Origin: Bog-756 sp963845485
Lineage (GTDB): Bacteria; Actinomycetota; Acidimicrobiia; Acidimicrobiales; RAAP-2
Direction: 5' to 3'
NCBI GenBank assembly: GCA_963845485.1
Contig: CAWJSI010000017.1
Coordinates: 124,001-188,000, forward strand
DNA: 64,000 nt
Made by a program: the position numbers and the translations under genes. This document shows, in pieces, positions 1-9,915 of the stretch. Each line of letters starts with the position of its first letter. Within the stretch, counting starts at the first letter, position 1. The notes under the pieces were generated by a model. That model was given only the letters and a program-made list of their open reading frames with translations, made no database searches and had not been told where the DNA came from.

Positions 1-397
1 CCAACAGCTCGGGGGCCCGTCCGAGATTATGGGTGCCGAAGACCACATCGACGTGGGCGGCGCGCTCCCTGATCCGTTCGCCGTCCATCTGGGCCAGGCA
101 CCCGCCCACGGCGATCTGCATGTCGGGCCGGCTCTCCCGCAGCGTCTTCAGGTTGCCGAGGTGGCCGTAGAACTTGTTGTCGGCGTTCTCACGGATGCAA
201 CACGTGTTGAACACCACGAGGTCGGCCGATTCGAGGTCCGAGGTGGCCACCATCCCGTCGGCCACGAGCGCCCCGGCCAGGCGCTCCGAGTCGTGCTCGT
301 TCATCTGGCAGCCGAACGTGCGGATGTGGAAGGTCCGCGCCGGCGGCTCGGCGACGCCCGGCGCCTCGAGCGGTGGCGCGGCATCCGGGGTGGTCAC
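1..397 (-). CDS. miaB: tRNA-2-methylthio-N6-dimethylallyladenosine synthase MiaB, N-terminal part (runs off the window)
   Basis: MiaB is a radical-SAM methylthiotransferase that modifies A37 of tRNAs reading codons that start with U. Only the first 132 residues lie here. Reading the minus strand from a GTG at 397 gives the N-terminal UPF0004 domain: TFGCQMNEHDSER, NTCCIRENA and GGCLAQMDG hold the three cysteines that bind the auxiliary iron-sulfur cluster. The CxxxCxxC radical-SAM motif would lie beyond base 1. The first ~20 residues are a Pro/Ala-rich leader before the conserved FHIRTFGC. The ribosome-binding site is weak, so the exact start is uncertain. It follows thrB on the same strand by 45 bp. 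Family assignment is firm from the motifs. Confidence 0.9.
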   Translation of the reverse strand, partial: MTTPDAAPPLEAPGVAEPPARTFHIRTFGCQMNEHDSERLAGALVADGMVATSDLESADLVVFNTCCIRENADNKFYGHLGNLKTLRESRPDMQIAVGGCLAQMDGERIRERAAHVDVVFGTHNLGRAPELL

Positions 398-442
398 CGT
401 CCCAGGATACGACCACCGGGCCGGACGGCCTGACCGGGTCGC

Positions 443-1324
443 CTACGCCTCGTCAGCGAAGTCGAACAGCTCCCCGGTCCGGTCGAGGATCAGTCCGTGC
501 ATGTCGGGATGGAGGATCAGGACCTGACCGGGCAGATCGGCCTGGTCGAGGGCGGCGATGGCGGCGGCCTGGACCTTGTGGGCGTCGGTGCCGTGAGCGA
601 TCCCGAGCAGCGAGGGTCCCGCCCCCGACCAGCAGACGGCCAGCGCCCCGCCGGCGGTCATCTCGGCCAGGAGCTTCGGGGCGGCGGGGAACAGGGGGCT
701 GCGGTAGTCCTGGTGCAGCCGGTCCTCGGTGGCCTCGGGGATGAGCACCCGGCTGTCGGCCAGGCCGGCGATGAGCAGCGCCATGCGTGAGAGGTTGAAC
801 GCCGCACTGCCCCGGCTCACCTCGCTCGGGAGCGCCTGGCGGGCCCGGGCCGTGGACAGGGTCACGTCGGGGACGATGACCACGAAGGCCAAGCTCACGT
901 CGAGTGGGAGCCGAACGGCGTGCACGCCTCCTTTCACCCGGGCGGCGGCCACGAGCCCTCCGACCATGGAGGCGGCGGCATTGTCGGGATGCCCGTCCAT
1001 CTGGGCGGCCACGGCCAACGGGTCGCTGGCCCCGGCGGCGGCGGCGGCGGCCACCGCCAATGCGGCCGACGATCCGAGGCCACGGGCGATGGGTATCTGG
1101 GACTTCACGGTGATCGACAGCCGGTCGGTGCCGGCCACGTCGATGGCCACCCGGGCCGCCAGGTGCGAGGGGTCGTCGGAGAGCCCGGCTCCCTCACCCT
1201 CGGACCGGACGATCAGCCGGGACGCCGGCTCCACCTCCACTTCGACGTACCGGTCGAGGGCGATGGCCAAGGTGTCGAAGCCCGGTCCGAGGTTGGCCGA
1301 CGACGCTGGTACCCGTGCACGCAC
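443..1324 (-). CDS. thrB: homoserine kinase (GHMP family)
   Basis: It phosphorylates L-homoserine with ATP, the penultimate step of threonine synthesis, in the cytosol. The 293-residue protein has the homoserine-kinase N terminus (VPASSANLGPGFDTL, residues 5-19), the GHMP ATP-binding loop PIARGLGSSAALA (78-90), the GHPDN motif and a C-terminal GAGPSLLGI glycine motif. Its length is typical. The start is a GTG at 1324, directly before the conserved sequence. It lies between a D,D-carboxypeptidase and miaB on the same strand rather than beside hom/thrC, which are not in the window. Confidence 0.92.
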   Translation of the reverse strand: MRARVPASSANLGPGFDTLAIALDRYVEVEVEPASRLIVRSEGEGAGLSDDPSHLAARVAIDVAGTDRLSITVKSQIPIARGLGSSAALAVAAAAAAGASDPLAVAAQMDGHPDNAAASMVGGLVAAARVKGGVHAVRLPLDVSLAFVVIVPDVTLSTARARQALPSEVSRGSAAFNLSRMALLIAGLADSRVLIPEATEDRLHQDYRSPLFPAAPKLLAEMTAGGALAVCWSGAGPSLLGIAHGTDAHKVQAAAIAALDQADLPGQVLILHPDMHGLILDRTGELFDFADEA

Positions 1325-1413
1325 ACGGACACGGTAGTCCGAGCCGTCACACGCGAGCGGTTTCTGCCCACCTCACCCCGGGCAGACCGGATTCGGTGCC
1401 CTCCCGGTCGGGG

Positions 1414-3114
1414 TCATCCGTGGACGAGTCGCCACCACCACGACGGCTCGGGCACGGTGGCCTCGAGGGTCAAGGGAACGAGCTCGGTCTGGGTACCGAG
1501 GGTGAACCGCGCTGTGCCGGCCAGACTCCCACGCTTCCCGCCGGGGGCCACGGCGTGGAGGGTACTGGTGGCCGTGACCTGTTGGCCGGGCCAACCGACC
1601 AGCGAGGCCGACTCCTTCGCCACCACGGCCACCCGGTGCTGTTCGCCCCCCCACTGGGCAGTCGCCGTGCCCATCGTGGCCCCCGCCGTCGCCACCGGTA
1701 CGGCCACTACGCCGGCCATGGCGGCTCGGAGGAGGGCATCGGCCACGGGCTGGGTGTACTTGAGGGGGTCAGGCACCTGGAGATCGCTGATCGGGATGGT
1801 GGTCGTCGTGGTGGGGGGCGGTGGTGCCGTCGTCGGAGGGGCGGCCGTCGTCGGGGGGGCCACGGCCCCCGGTGCCAACGGGGCGGTGGTCGTGGTGGGT
1901 GCGGGCTTCGGGGCTGTCGTGGTCGTGGTGGGAGGCACGATGGGCGGCGGCGTCGGCTGTCCGAGGACGGCCTCCAGCACCAGGACCGAGTGGCCCCCCA
2001 CCACCTGGTCGGCGGCCAGGACCAGACAGCCCCCGGCCTTGGACGTGTAGCCGGACTTGATGCCGATGACCCCGTTGTTGCCGATCTCGCTCACGATGTT
2101 GGGCACCGTGCCGATCCCGGGGAAGGTGATCGAGGACATGCCGGCCACCTGCGCGAAGGTGGGCTCGAGCATGGCCGCCGAGGCGACGCGCAACACGTCG
2201 GACGCCGTGGACACCGATGCGGGGTCGTACCCACTGGCGTCGACGTAGTGGGACGACGTCGCACCGAGCGAAGCGGCCAGGGCGTTCATCTTGACCACGA
2301 AGGCCGGGATGCTGCCGGCATCCCACATGGCCAGGCTGTAGGCCATGTCGTTGGCCGACTGGGTGAGGAGGGCCTCGAGCATCTGGAGCTCGGTGAGCAC
2401 CTCGCCGTTGCGGATGGGGACAGTGGACTGGTCGTTGTGGATCTCGTTCTCGTACTCCGCCACATCGGCCGTGGTGACAGTGATGGACGGACCGCTCTGC
2501 CCGGCCGGGATGGGATGGTCGCGCAGTACGACGAGGGCGTTGGTGATCTTGGTCAAAGAAGCGATGGGGACCGACGACTCGGGGCCCGACTGGGCGGTGT
2601 AGCCGAGGGCGGGAATGGCGACGGCCCCTTGACCCTTGGCCGGCCAGGGCAGGGCCGGGCTGGTTCCGGCCACCGTCAACGCCGTGGCCACGCCGAGCTG
2701 TACGGCGGGCGCAGCCAGGGGTCGGTTGATGCGGCGGGCGCCGATCCATGCCCCGGTGGCCAGGAGCAACACGACCACGATGGCGATGGTGGCGAGGATC
2801 CATCGGCGAGACCTCTTGCGATGGTGCCGCCTCGGAGTCCCCGGTGCCGCACCCCCGGACCCAGCGGCCGGCTCCGGGGATGCCAGCGCCGCAGTACCGG
2901 TGCTGGACCCGGTGGCGGCGGCCGCTCCAGCCGACGCCGGGGCCACACGTGACCGCTGAGGCATGGCCGGGGCTTCGGCCGGCGGTCCGCCGGTCAGGGG
3001 GGGCAAGGTGATGGCACCCGTGTTGTCAACGGGGGACGTGATGTCCACCAGCTCAGGATCGGGCAACGGGACCGAGCCGCTGGCGGAGCCCTCAGCCACA
3101 CCGGCGTGTCCCAT
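1414..3114 (-). CDS. membrane-anchored serine-type D-Ala-D-Ala carboxypeptidase (peptidase S11)
   Basis: S11 enzymes trim the terminal D-alanine from peptidoglycan stem peptides outside the membrane. The 566-residue protein has a disordered ~100-residue cytoplasmic N terminus rich in Pro/Ala, one membrane segment (about 106-122, after RHHRKRSRR) and then the catalytic domain. Active-site motifs are SLTK (186-189), SAN (253-255) and KSG (353-355). A Pro/Thr-rich linker with repeated TTTTT/APPTT follows the catalytic domain and leads to a C-terminal beta-rich segment of about 110 residues. The long cytoplasmic N terminus and the wall-spanning linker are unlike short DacA proteins. It lies 104 bp downstream of ftsK. 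The enzyme class is clear; the physiological paralogue is not. Confidence 0.85.
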   Translation of the reverse strand: MGHAGVAEGSASGSVPLPDPELVDITSPVDNTGAITLPPLTGGPPAEAPAMPQRSRVAPASAGAAAATGSSTGTAALASPEPAAGSGGAAPGTPRRHHRKRSRRWILATIAIVVVLLLATGAWIGARRINRPLAAPAVQLGVATALTVAGTSPALPWPAKGQGAVAIPALGYTAQSGPESSVPIASLTKITNALVVLRDHPIPAGQSGPSITVTTADVAEYENEIHNDQSTVPIRNGEVLTELQMLEALLTQSANDMAYSLAMWDAGSIPAFVVKMNALAASLGATSSHYVDASGYDPASVSTASDVLRVASAAMLEPTFAQVAGMSSITFPGIGTVPNIVSEIGNNGVIGIKSGYTSKAGGCLVLAADQVVGGHSVLVLEAVLGQPTPPPIVPPTTTTTAPKPAPTTTTAPLAPGAVAPPTTAAPPTTAPPPPTTTTTIPISDLQVPDPLKYTQPVADALLRAAMAGVVAVPVATAGATMGTATAQWGGEQHRVAVVAKESASLVGWPGQQVTATSTLHAVAPGGKRGSLAGTARFTLGTQTELVPLTLEATVPEPSWWWRLVHG

Positions 3115-3218
3115 CCGGTCAGCGGTGACGGTCGGCGGACCGCCGCCGACAGCGGGACTCGGCTCGGTGTCCGGAGCTGTCGGAGGGGGGAGGGCCGATT
3201 CGGGGGAAGCGCCGTCGG

Positions 3219-5717
3219 TCAGCGGGCGTCCAGTTCTTCGGGGGTCATGAGCACGGCGCGGGCCTTGGATCCCTCCGAGGGCCCGACGACTCCCCTGCGC
3301 TCCATGAGGTCCATGAGGCGGCCGGCCCGGGCGAATCCGACCCGGAGCTTGCGCTGGAGCATCGAGGTGGAGCCGAGCTGGGAGCGGACCACCAGCTCCA
3401 TGGCTTGGTCCAAAAGCTCATCGTCGCCGTCCTCGCCTCCTGCTCGCGGACTCTCGCTCCCCACCACCTCTTCGATGTCGGCCACCAACTCCATCGGGCG
3501 CTGGCGCTTCCAGTGGGAGGTCACCGCCCGGACCTCTTCCTCGCTCACCCAGGGCCCCTGGAGCCGCTGCGGGTTCGACGACGAGGCCGAGAGCAGGAGC
3601 ATGTCCCCCTTGCCGATCAACCGCTCGGCGCCGGGCTGATCGAGGATCACCCGGCTGTCGGCCAGTGAGGACACCGAGAAGGCCATCCGGGAGGGGATGT
3701 TGGCCTTGATGACACCGGTGATGACGTCGACCGAGGGGCGTTGGGTGGCCAGTACCAGGTGGATGCCCACCGCCCTGGCCATCTGGGCGATGCGGCACAC
3801 CGACTCTTCCACGTCACGAGCCGCCACCATCATCAGGTCGTTCAGCTCGTCCACCACGATCAGGATAAACGGGAGCCGGGCGAAACGGGCTTCGCCCACT
3901 TCCTCGTCAGCGTCGAACTCCTCATCGGTCTCCGTACCCCGCATCCGCATCCGGTAGGCCGCTTCGAACTCGTCCAGGCCCCCTTCGTCGAAGGCGGCGT
4001 TGTAGCCGGTGATGTCGCGCATCCCTACCTCGGCGAGCAGGTCGTAGCGTCGCTCCATCTCGGTGACGGCCCAGCTGAGGGCGTTGGCCGCCTTCTTCGG
4101 ATCGACCACCACCTGGGTCAGCAGATGGGGCAGGTCGTTGTACTGGCCGAGCTCCACCCGCTTCGGATCCACGAGGATGAGGCGCACCTGATCGGGGGTG
4201 GCCCTGGTCAGGATGGAGGTCAGGACGGAGTTGATGCACGAGGACTTGCCCGATCCGGTGGCCCCCGACACGAGGACGTGGGGCATCTCGGCCAGATTGA
4301 CCAAGACGGCCCGCCCGGCGATGTCCCGGCCGAGGGCGACCTCGAGAGGGTGCACGGCCCGGTCGGCCTCAGGCGAGGCCAGGATGTCCCCGAGGGCAAC
4401 CAGCTGTCGGTTGCGGTTGGGGACCTCGACCCCGATGGCCGACTTGCCCGGAATCGGCGCCAGGATGCGGACGTCGGGTGAGGCCATGGCGTAGGCGATG
4501 TCCTTCGACAGCGAAGTGACCCGGGCCACCTTGACGCCCGCACCCAGTTCGAGCTCGTAGCGGGTGATGGAGGGACCCACCGTCCTCCCGACCAGCCGGG
4601 TCTCCACCCCGTGGGCGGCCAGCGCGGCCACCAGGGACCCTCCCGCCGCCTCCACGGCCCGTTCGTCCACGATCTGGGCCTTGGCCCGCTTCAAGAGGTT
4701 GGCGGGCGGCAGGACCCAGTCGCCCACCGCGGGGCCGAGCTTCATCTCCAGCTGGGAGCCCCTGGGGGCTGTGGCTTCGACCAGTTCGGGCTCGAGCTCC
4801 TCTTCCTCTTCGTCCTCGAGCTCCTCGTCGTCGTACGCTTCTTCCTCTTCCTCGTCGTACTCCTCGACGAGGTCATCCTCTTCGAGTGCCTCCTCGAGGG
4901 ACAGCTCCGCGGTGGCCGGCGGCACACGGCGGCCGAAGGGGTCGGTGGGCTCATCGTCCACGAACTCCTCCTCTTCGACCTCGTCATCCTCCTCGTCGAC
5001 GGCCGATCGGTCCCGCACCACGCCAGCGGTCCAGCGCACGACGCCGACCAGGCCCCCGGTGGCCGAACGCACCGACACCCCGGTGAACAGGACCATGGCC
5101 ACGACGGCGAGAGCCAACAACACGACCGTGGCCCCGAATCCCCCCAGCGCGGAGCGGAGGGGATTGCCGATCAACGCCCCGATCCAGCCCCCGGCCGAGG
5201 ACAGCAGGTCGGTGGACGCCCCCAGTCGGGGCGACCCGCCACCGATGGAGGCCAGGCCGGCCACGGCCAGGAGGGCCACGAACGCACCGATGACGGCCCG
5301 GGCCGGCTCAGGGGTGGTCCGCGTCTCCTCGTCGCCCACGCGGTAACCGACGAGGAGCAGCAGCCCCATGGCCACGGCGACCAGTGGCACGAGGAAGCGC
5401 CCCCAGCCGAGCAGATCCCCCATGGCCACCCGTGCCCCGTGGCCGGCGGGCCCGAGGGCATGGGATCCGCCGTAGAAGGCCACAGCGGTGAGGACGCCCA
5501 CGGTGACCAGGACCACCCCCCAGAGGTCGGTGGCGTGGCTGGCCACGACCGCCCCCATGGCCGAGAGGACCCCGGGCGACTCATAGCGGCTTCGGCGGGC
5601 AGAGCTCTGCCGGCGCGCCGTCGTTGACCTCGAGCGCGATCGGGCCGATGACGCGGACCGGCTCTTGGACCGCGATGCCCCGGATCGGCCCGCCGGACGC
5701 TTAGTGGCGGTCGTCAC
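3219..5717 (-). CDS. ftsK: DNA translocase FtsK/SpoIIIE
   Basis: Hexameric septal DNA pump that clears chromosome termini during division. The 832-residue protein starts with a basic Ser/Arg/Ala-rich tail (1-45), then four or five membrane segments (about 50-225), a very acidic linker (about 240-325, long Glu/Asp runs), the alpha and beta RecA-like motor domains, and a gamma winged-helix domain (last ~65 residues: LLDQAMELVVRSQ, then GRLMDLMERRGVVG) that would recognise KOPS. Walker A is GATGSGKSS at about 485 and Walker B is LIVVDELNDLMM at about 617. Length is normal for actinobacterial FtsK. It lies between rnj and the carboxypeptidase, a conserved actinobacterial position. Confidence 0.95.
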   Translation of the reverse strand: MTTATKRPAGRSGASRSKSRSASSARSRSRSTTARRQSSARRSRYESPGVLSAMGAVVASHATDLWGVVLVTVGVLTAVAFYGGSHALGPAGHGARVAMGDLLGWGRFLVPLVAVAMGLLLLVGYRVGDEETRTTPEPARAVIGAFVALLAVAGLASIGGGSPRLGASTDLLSSAGGWIGALIGNPLRSALGGFGATVVLLALAVVAMVLFTGVSVRSATGGLVGVVRWTAGVVRDRSAVDEEDDEVEEEEFVDDEPTDPFGRRVPPATAELSLEEALEEDDLVEEYDEEEEEAYDDEELEDEEEEELEPELVEATAPRGSQLEMKLGPAVGDWVLPPANLLKRAKAQIVDERAVEAAGGSLVAALAAHGVETRLVGRTVGPSITRYELELGAGVKVARVTSLSKDIAYAMASPDVRILAPIPGKSAIGVEVPNRNRQLVALGDILASPEADRAVHPLEVALGRDIAGRAVLVNLAEMPHVLVSGATGSGKSSCINSVLTSILTRATPDQVRLILVDPKRVELGQYNDLPHLLTQVVVDPKKAANALSWAVTEMERRYDLLAEVGMRDITGYNAAFDEGGLDEFEAAYRMRMRGTETDEEFDADEEVGEARFARLPFILIVVDELNDLMMVAARDVEESVCRIAQMARAVGIHLVLATQRPSVDVITGVIKANIPSRMAFSVSSLADSRVILDQPGAERLIGKGDMLLLSASSSNPQRLQGPWVSEEEVRAVTSHWKRQRPMELVADIEEVVGSESPRAGGEDGDDELLDQAMELVVRSQLGSTSMLQRKLRVGFARAGRLMDLMERRGVVGPSEGSKARAVLMTPEELDAR

Positions 5718-5774
5718 AGTGCGTCACAGCGTACTCCCGCAGGGTCACCATCTCGGGGACACCGGGAGGGAGGG

Positions 5775-7628
5775 TCAGACGGTGACGATGACCGGCACGA
5801 TCATCGGACGCTGCCGGGTCCGGTTGCCCACCAGCTGTCCGAGGGCCTTCCGGGCGACCCGGTTGAGGGTCTCGTGATCATGGCTCCCCGATCCCAGGGC
5901 CTTCTCGAGAGCTTTGGTCACCTGGACCCGGGCCTCGTCGAGCAGCAGCTCGGTGTCGTGGTCGTAGGCCCATCCCCGGGTCACGATCTGGGGCGCGCCG
6001 ACCACCTCGCCCCGTTTGAGGTCGACGGTGGCCACGGCCATGACCACGCCCTCTTCGGCCAGGACCATCCGGTCCCGTAGCACCCCGTGGCCGATGTCCC
6101 CCACCGAACTGCCGTCCACGAAGAGGTAGCCGCCGGGAACGTTGCCGTCCCGATGGAGGCCTGAGGCGTCGAGCCGGACGGCGTCCCCGTCCTCGCACAA
6201 GAGCACCCGGTCACCGACGATGCCCATGGACTCGGCCACCCGCACCTGGTTGGCCATGTGGCGGTACTCCCCGTGCACCGGGATGAGGAACTCGGGCTCG
6301 GTGACCGACATCAGCGTGGCCAGCTCACCCTGGCGGGCGTGACCGCTCACGTGGACCGAGTCCACGCCGGAGTGGATGACCTCCACGTTGCGGCGGTGGA
6401 GACTGTCGATGACCCGACCTACCGACCACTCGTTGCCGGGAATGGGGTGGGCGCTGATCACCACCACGTCGTTGTCCCGCAGCTTGAAGAACCGGTTCTC
6501 GCCGGTGGCCAGCTTGGAGAGGGCCGACATGGGCTCACCCTGGGATCCCGTGGAGATCACACAGACCTGGCCGTCCTCCAGCCGGTCCACGTCCTCCACG
6601 TCGATGAGCGAGGCATCGGGGATGTGGAGGAGGCCGAGCTTGCGGGCCAGGGCCACGTTCTTCTGCATGGAGCGGCCGAGGGTGGCGACCGACCGGCCTC
6701 CGGCGATGGCGGCGTCGGCCACCTGCTGGACCCGGTGAATGTGACTGGCGAAGCAGGTCACGATGAACCGCCGGTCGGGCCGGGCGAGGAAAACCTTCCG
6801 CAGTGTGGCCCCGACCGTCGACTCCGACGGCGTGAAGCCGGGCTCCTCGGCGTTGGTCGAGTCGACGAGCAGCAGGCGGATGCCCGGATCCGAAGCCAGC
6901 GCGCCCATACGGGCGAGGTCGGTCCGCCGGCCGTCGACGGGATGGAGGTCGATCTTGAAGTCGCCGGAGTGGAGGATGATCCCCTGGTTGGTGTGGAAGG
7001 CAGTGGCGAAGGCATGGGGCACCGAGTGGGTGACCGGGATGAACTCGACGTCGCAGGGCCCGATCCGTCGGCGCTCGCCGTCCCGGACCGGGATGAACTG
7101 GGCCCGCTCGTTCATCCCCGCCTCGTCAACCCGGTTCCGGGCCAGGGCGAGGGTCAGCTCGGAGCCGTACACGGCCACCGGGAAGTCCCGCAGCAGATAG
7201 GCCAGCCCACCGGTGTGGTCCTCGTGACCGTGGGTCAGGATCACACCGTCGACGCGGTCGGCGTTCTCCCGGAGATAGGTGAGATCGGGCAGGACCAGGT
7301 CGACACCGGGCATGTCGGGGTCGGGGAACATGATCCCGACGTCGAGAACGAGAATGCGGCCCTCGACCTCGATGCAGGCGCAGTTGCGGCCGATCTCGCC
7401 CAGACCGCCGAGAAAGACGATCCGCACCGGCGACCCGGCGCCGCCGGCCCCGCCGCCGCCTTTGCCGCCCGACTGGCGCTTCCTCGGCGGTCGGCTAGCA
7501 GTGGCACCTGCGGCCTTGTTGCCCGACTGTTTGGCCGGCGTACGCGGGGCCTTCTTGGCGCCGGTGCTCGTGGCGGGCGCCGAAGCACCGCGACCTTCGA
7601 TGGCGCGGCGCGGTTCTGCACGGTTCAC
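5775..7628 (-). CDS. rnj: ribonuclease J (metallo-beta-lactamase/beta-CASP)
   Basis: Zinc-dependent 5'-3' exo/endoribonuclease of mRNA decay and rRNA maturation. The 617-residue protein has a ~65-residue basic Ala/Lys/Gly extension, then the metallo-beta-lactamase core with LTHGHEDHTGG (H133, H135, D137, H138), HSGDFKID, the beta-CASP insert and the C-terminal VHGEYRHM histidine motif. The RNase J C-terminal domain ends the protein. The N-terminal basic extension is longer than in Bacillus RNase J but common in actinobacteria. The start is a GTG at 7628 preceded by GGGAGA. The gene follows dapA by 72 bp, the same neighbour pair as in Mycobacterium and Streptomyces. Confidence 0.94.
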   Translation of the reverse strand: MNRAEPRRAIEGRGASAPATSTGAKKAPRTPAKQSGNKAAGATASRPPRKRQSGGKGGGGAGGAGSPVRIVFLGGLGEIGRNCACIEVEGRILVLDVGIMFPDPDMPGVDLVLPDLTYLRENADRVDGVILTHGHEDHTGGLAYLLRDFPVAVYGSELTLALARNRVDEAGMNERAQFIPVRDGERRRIGPCDVEFIPVTHSVPHAFATAFHTNQGIILHSGDFKIDLHPVDGRRTDLARMGALASDPGIRLLLVDSTNAEEPGFTPSESTVGATLRKVFLARPDRRFIVTCFASHIHRVQQVADAAIAGGRSVATLGRSMQKNVALARKLGLLHIPDASLIDVEDVDRLEDGQVCVISTGSQGEPMSALSKLATGENRFFKLRDNDVVVISAHPIPGNEWSVGRVIDSLHRRNVEVIHSGVDSVHVSGHARQGELATLMSVTEPEFLIPVHGEYRHMANQVRVAESMGIVGDRVLLCEDGDAVRLDASGLHRDGNVPGGYLFVDGSSVGDIGHGVLRDRMVLAEEGVVMAVATVDLKRGEVVGAPQIVTRGWAYDHDTELLLDEARVQVTKALEKALGSGSHDHETLNRVARKALGQLVGNRTRQRPMIVPVIVTV

Positions 7629-7700
7629 TGGTGGCTTCTCCCTGCCGCTGCGGGCGTTCCTGCGTCGGTCTGACCGGCTTCCTCGGCCGACCTTCCCCGG

Positions 7701-8609
7701 TCAGACAACCGACTGATGCATCGGCTCATTGTCGTTCAGTCTGGCCATGACCGTCTCGGCCCGCTCCTCCAGCACCGCCGGGGCGGGAGGGTTGGGTAGC
7801 CGGCACTGGCCCACGTCGAGACCGAGGGCCCGACAGGCCGCCTTGGCCGGGACCGGATTGGGGTACTCCTCGGTGGATTCGAACCGGTAGGACTCGGCCA
7901 GGTGTTGGTTGATCCGCGTGGCGCTCTCCACGTCGCCGGAGCGGTAACAGCGGAGCATCTCGGCGAACTGGCGGCCGGCCCAGTGGGCGGCCACGCTCAC
8001 GATCCCCGCCGCACCGATCGAGGCGAACGGGAGGGTCAGCGAATCGTCACCGCAGTACACGTCGAAGCCGTCCGGGCACGCCGCCACCACCTCGGCGGCG
8101 GCTACCACATCACCGGTGGCGTCCTTCACCCCGACGATGGTCGACACCTCGCGGGCCAACTGCAACGTGAGGTCGATACCGATCCTGCGACCCGAGCGGA
8201 TGGGAATGTCGTAGAGGACCACGGGCAGGTCACTGGCCGCAGCCACGGCCCGAAAGTGAGCAGCCAGGCCCGCCGGTGACGGGCGGTTGTAGTACGGGGT
8301 AACGGCCAAGATGGCGTCGACGCCTACGTCACTGGCGCGCTCGGTCATGAGGACCGAGTGGGCCGTGTCGTTGGTCCCGGTAGCGGCGATGACCGGGATG
8401 TCCACGGCCTCGACGACAGCCCGGAACAGGTCGATGCGCTCGGTGTCGGTCAGCACCGACCCTTCCCCGGTGGACCCGGCCACGACCAGTGCGTCGCTAC
8501 CCGAGGCGGCCAGGTACCGGGCCAGGGTCCCTGCCGTGTCGAGGTCGAGTGAGCCGTCACCCTGGAAGGGCGTGACCATGGCGGTGACCACCGCACCGAA
8601 CCGAGGCAT
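7701..8609 (-). CDS. dapA: 4-hydroxy-tetrahydrodipicolinate synthase
   Basis: Condenses pyruvate with aspartate semialdehyde, the first committed step to diaminopimelate and lysine. The 302-residue TIM-barrel protein has GSTGEG (46-51), TPYYNRPS, the catalytic tyrosine in VLYDIPIRSG (Y133) and the Schiff-base lysine in VGVKDATGD (K162). Length and motifs are canonical for DapA. It is upstream of rnj on the same strand. dapB lies 2.8 kb away, with the diiron/TetR cassette between them. The ATG start is at the conserved N terminus (PRFGAVVTAMVTPF). Confidence 0.94.
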   Translation of the reverse strand: MPRFGAVVTAMVTPFQGDGSLDLDTAGTLARYLAASGSDALVVAGSTGEGSVLTDTERIDLFRAVVEAVDIPVIAATGTNDTAHSVLMTERASDVGVDAILAVTPYYNRPSPAGLAAHFRAVAAASDLPVVLYDIPIRSGRRIGIDLTLQLAREVSTIVGVKDATGDVVAAAEVVAACPDGFDVYCGDDSLTLPFASIGAAGIVSVAAHWAGRQFAEMLRCYRSGDVESATRINQHLAESYRFESTEEYPNPVPAKAACRALGLDVGQCRLPNPPAPAVLEERAETVMARLNDNEPMHQSVV

Positions 8610-8781
8610 GGACGCTCAGCCTCTCCGGTCAGGAACGGCGTTCAGGGAAGGCGTCACGAAACCGCAGGCTACCAGCACCCAACAGCGACCCTGATGCAAC
8701 GCCGGGGACGCCCGCCCCGACGGGCTCGACCCCCACCGGGGACGAAGCTGCCCGGCCATCGGGACCCGGAGGGCTCGTCGC

Positions 8782-9915
8782 TCAGGCGTCGACCCGGTCC
8801 ATGGGCGGGCCCGAAGCCATGGCATCGACCTCTTCGGCCGTGTCCACCCACGACTCGAACTCGATGACGCCCAGTTCGGTGAATTTCGTCCGCAGCCAGC
8901 CGTCAGCGGCATCGAGGAGGCCCAGCTTCTTGCAGTTGGGGACGATCTTCGAGAAGAGCAGGGCCTGGAACTGGGTCCGCTCGGGGGCCTGCTGGACCAG
9001 GGGGACCACGGTCTTCGGGTCGACGCCCATCCGGTCCCAGACCTCTTGTTGGAGGAAGCGGTCGCGCATGCGCACCGCCGCCTCGAAGGCGAACTCCTGG
9101 CGCTCCCGCAGCTCGGCGGCACTCAGGTCCTGGTAGTACTCCTGGAGGCTCAGCACACCGAAGGCCACGTGGCGGGCCTCGTCGGCCATCACGTACCGGA
9201 GCAGCTTCTTCAACAGCGGGTCGGCGGTGAGAGCGTGCATGAGGCCGAAGGCGGCCAGGGCCAGCCCCTCCACCATGATCTGCATGCCCAGGTAGGTGAG
9301 GTCCCACCGGGAGTCGGCGATGATGTCGTCGAGCAGCATCCGCAAGTGGGCGTTGACCGGGTAGTGGCCCGAGAGCTTGTCGTCGAGGTACTTGGCGAAC
9401 ACCTCGACGTGACGGGCCTCGTCCATGACCTGGGTCGACGCGTAGTACTTGGCGTCGATCCACGGCACGGACTCGACGATCTTGGCCGTGCAGATCAGTG
9501 CACCCTGCTCACCGTGGAGGAACTGGGACAGCGTCCAGTTCTGGCCCTCCACCCCGAACTGGATCCACTCTTTTTCACCCCACTTCTCGACGGGCGTACC
9601 GGTCAGGTCGAAGCCGGCCCCGAAGCCGCCGGTGGCCTCGGCCTGCTCCACGACCAGCTTTTCCTGATCCACCTCGGTCTCCCAGGGCAGGTCCGTCTCG
9701 CCGTTCCACTGGGCGCCCTTGGCCTTCTCGTAGAGCTTGTTGAGCTTCGGACGTGCGCCCTTTTCGTAGTCCCAGGTGAAAATGGAGTCGTAATCCGAGT
9801 GGACCACGTGTAGTCCGTTGGCCTCCTCGACCCCGACCACCGACAGAATGGTCTCGAAGTCGTCGATCTCGGCTCTTCCGATGATCTCTTCGGTACTGCT
9901 CATCTCGGTGGTCAT
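8782..9915 (-). CDS. ferritin-like / R2-like diiron protein of unknown substrate
   Basis: A 377-residue helical protein with a full set of ferritin-like diiron ligands: E136 (HGEQGAL), E166 and H169 (DEARHVEVF), E216 (MVEGLAL), then E246 and H249 (DEARHVAFG). Two ExxH motifs 80 residues apart fit the ribonucleotide-reductase R2 / N-oxygenase-like superfamily. The radical-tyrosine context of a true R2 is not obvious, so it is probably an oxygenase or oxidase; the substrate is unknown. A GGGAGA ribosome-binding site precedes ATG 9915. The start overlaps the stop of the upstream TetR gene (ATGA), so the two are translationally coupled. It sits in the dapB-dapA interval, where other actinobacteria often carry thyX. 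Confidence 0.75.
   Translation of the reverse strand: MTTEMSSTEEIIGRAEIDDFETILSVVGVEEANGLHVVHSDYDSIFTWDYEKGARPKLNKLYEKAKGAQWNGETDLPWETEVDQEKLVVEQAEATGGFGAGFDLTGTPVEKWGEKEWIQFGVEGQNWTLSQFLHGEQGALICTAKIVESVPWIDAKYYASTQVMDEARHVEVFAKYLDDKLSGHYPVNAHLRMLLDDIIADSRWDLTYLGMQIMVEGLALAAFGLMHALTADPLLKKLLRYVMADEARHVAFGVLSLQEYYQDLSAAELRERQEFAFEAAVRMRDRFLQQEVWDRMGVDPKTVVPLVQQAPERTQFQALLFSKIVPNCKKLGLLDAADGWLRTKFTELGVIEFESWVDTAEEVDAMASGPPMDRVDA

Noticed and set aside
4564..5627. Long plus-strand Ser-rich and Gly-rich frames opposite ftsK
   Set aside because: They are the antisense of the acidic Glu/Asp linker and membrane part of ftsK; no start signal and no family motif.
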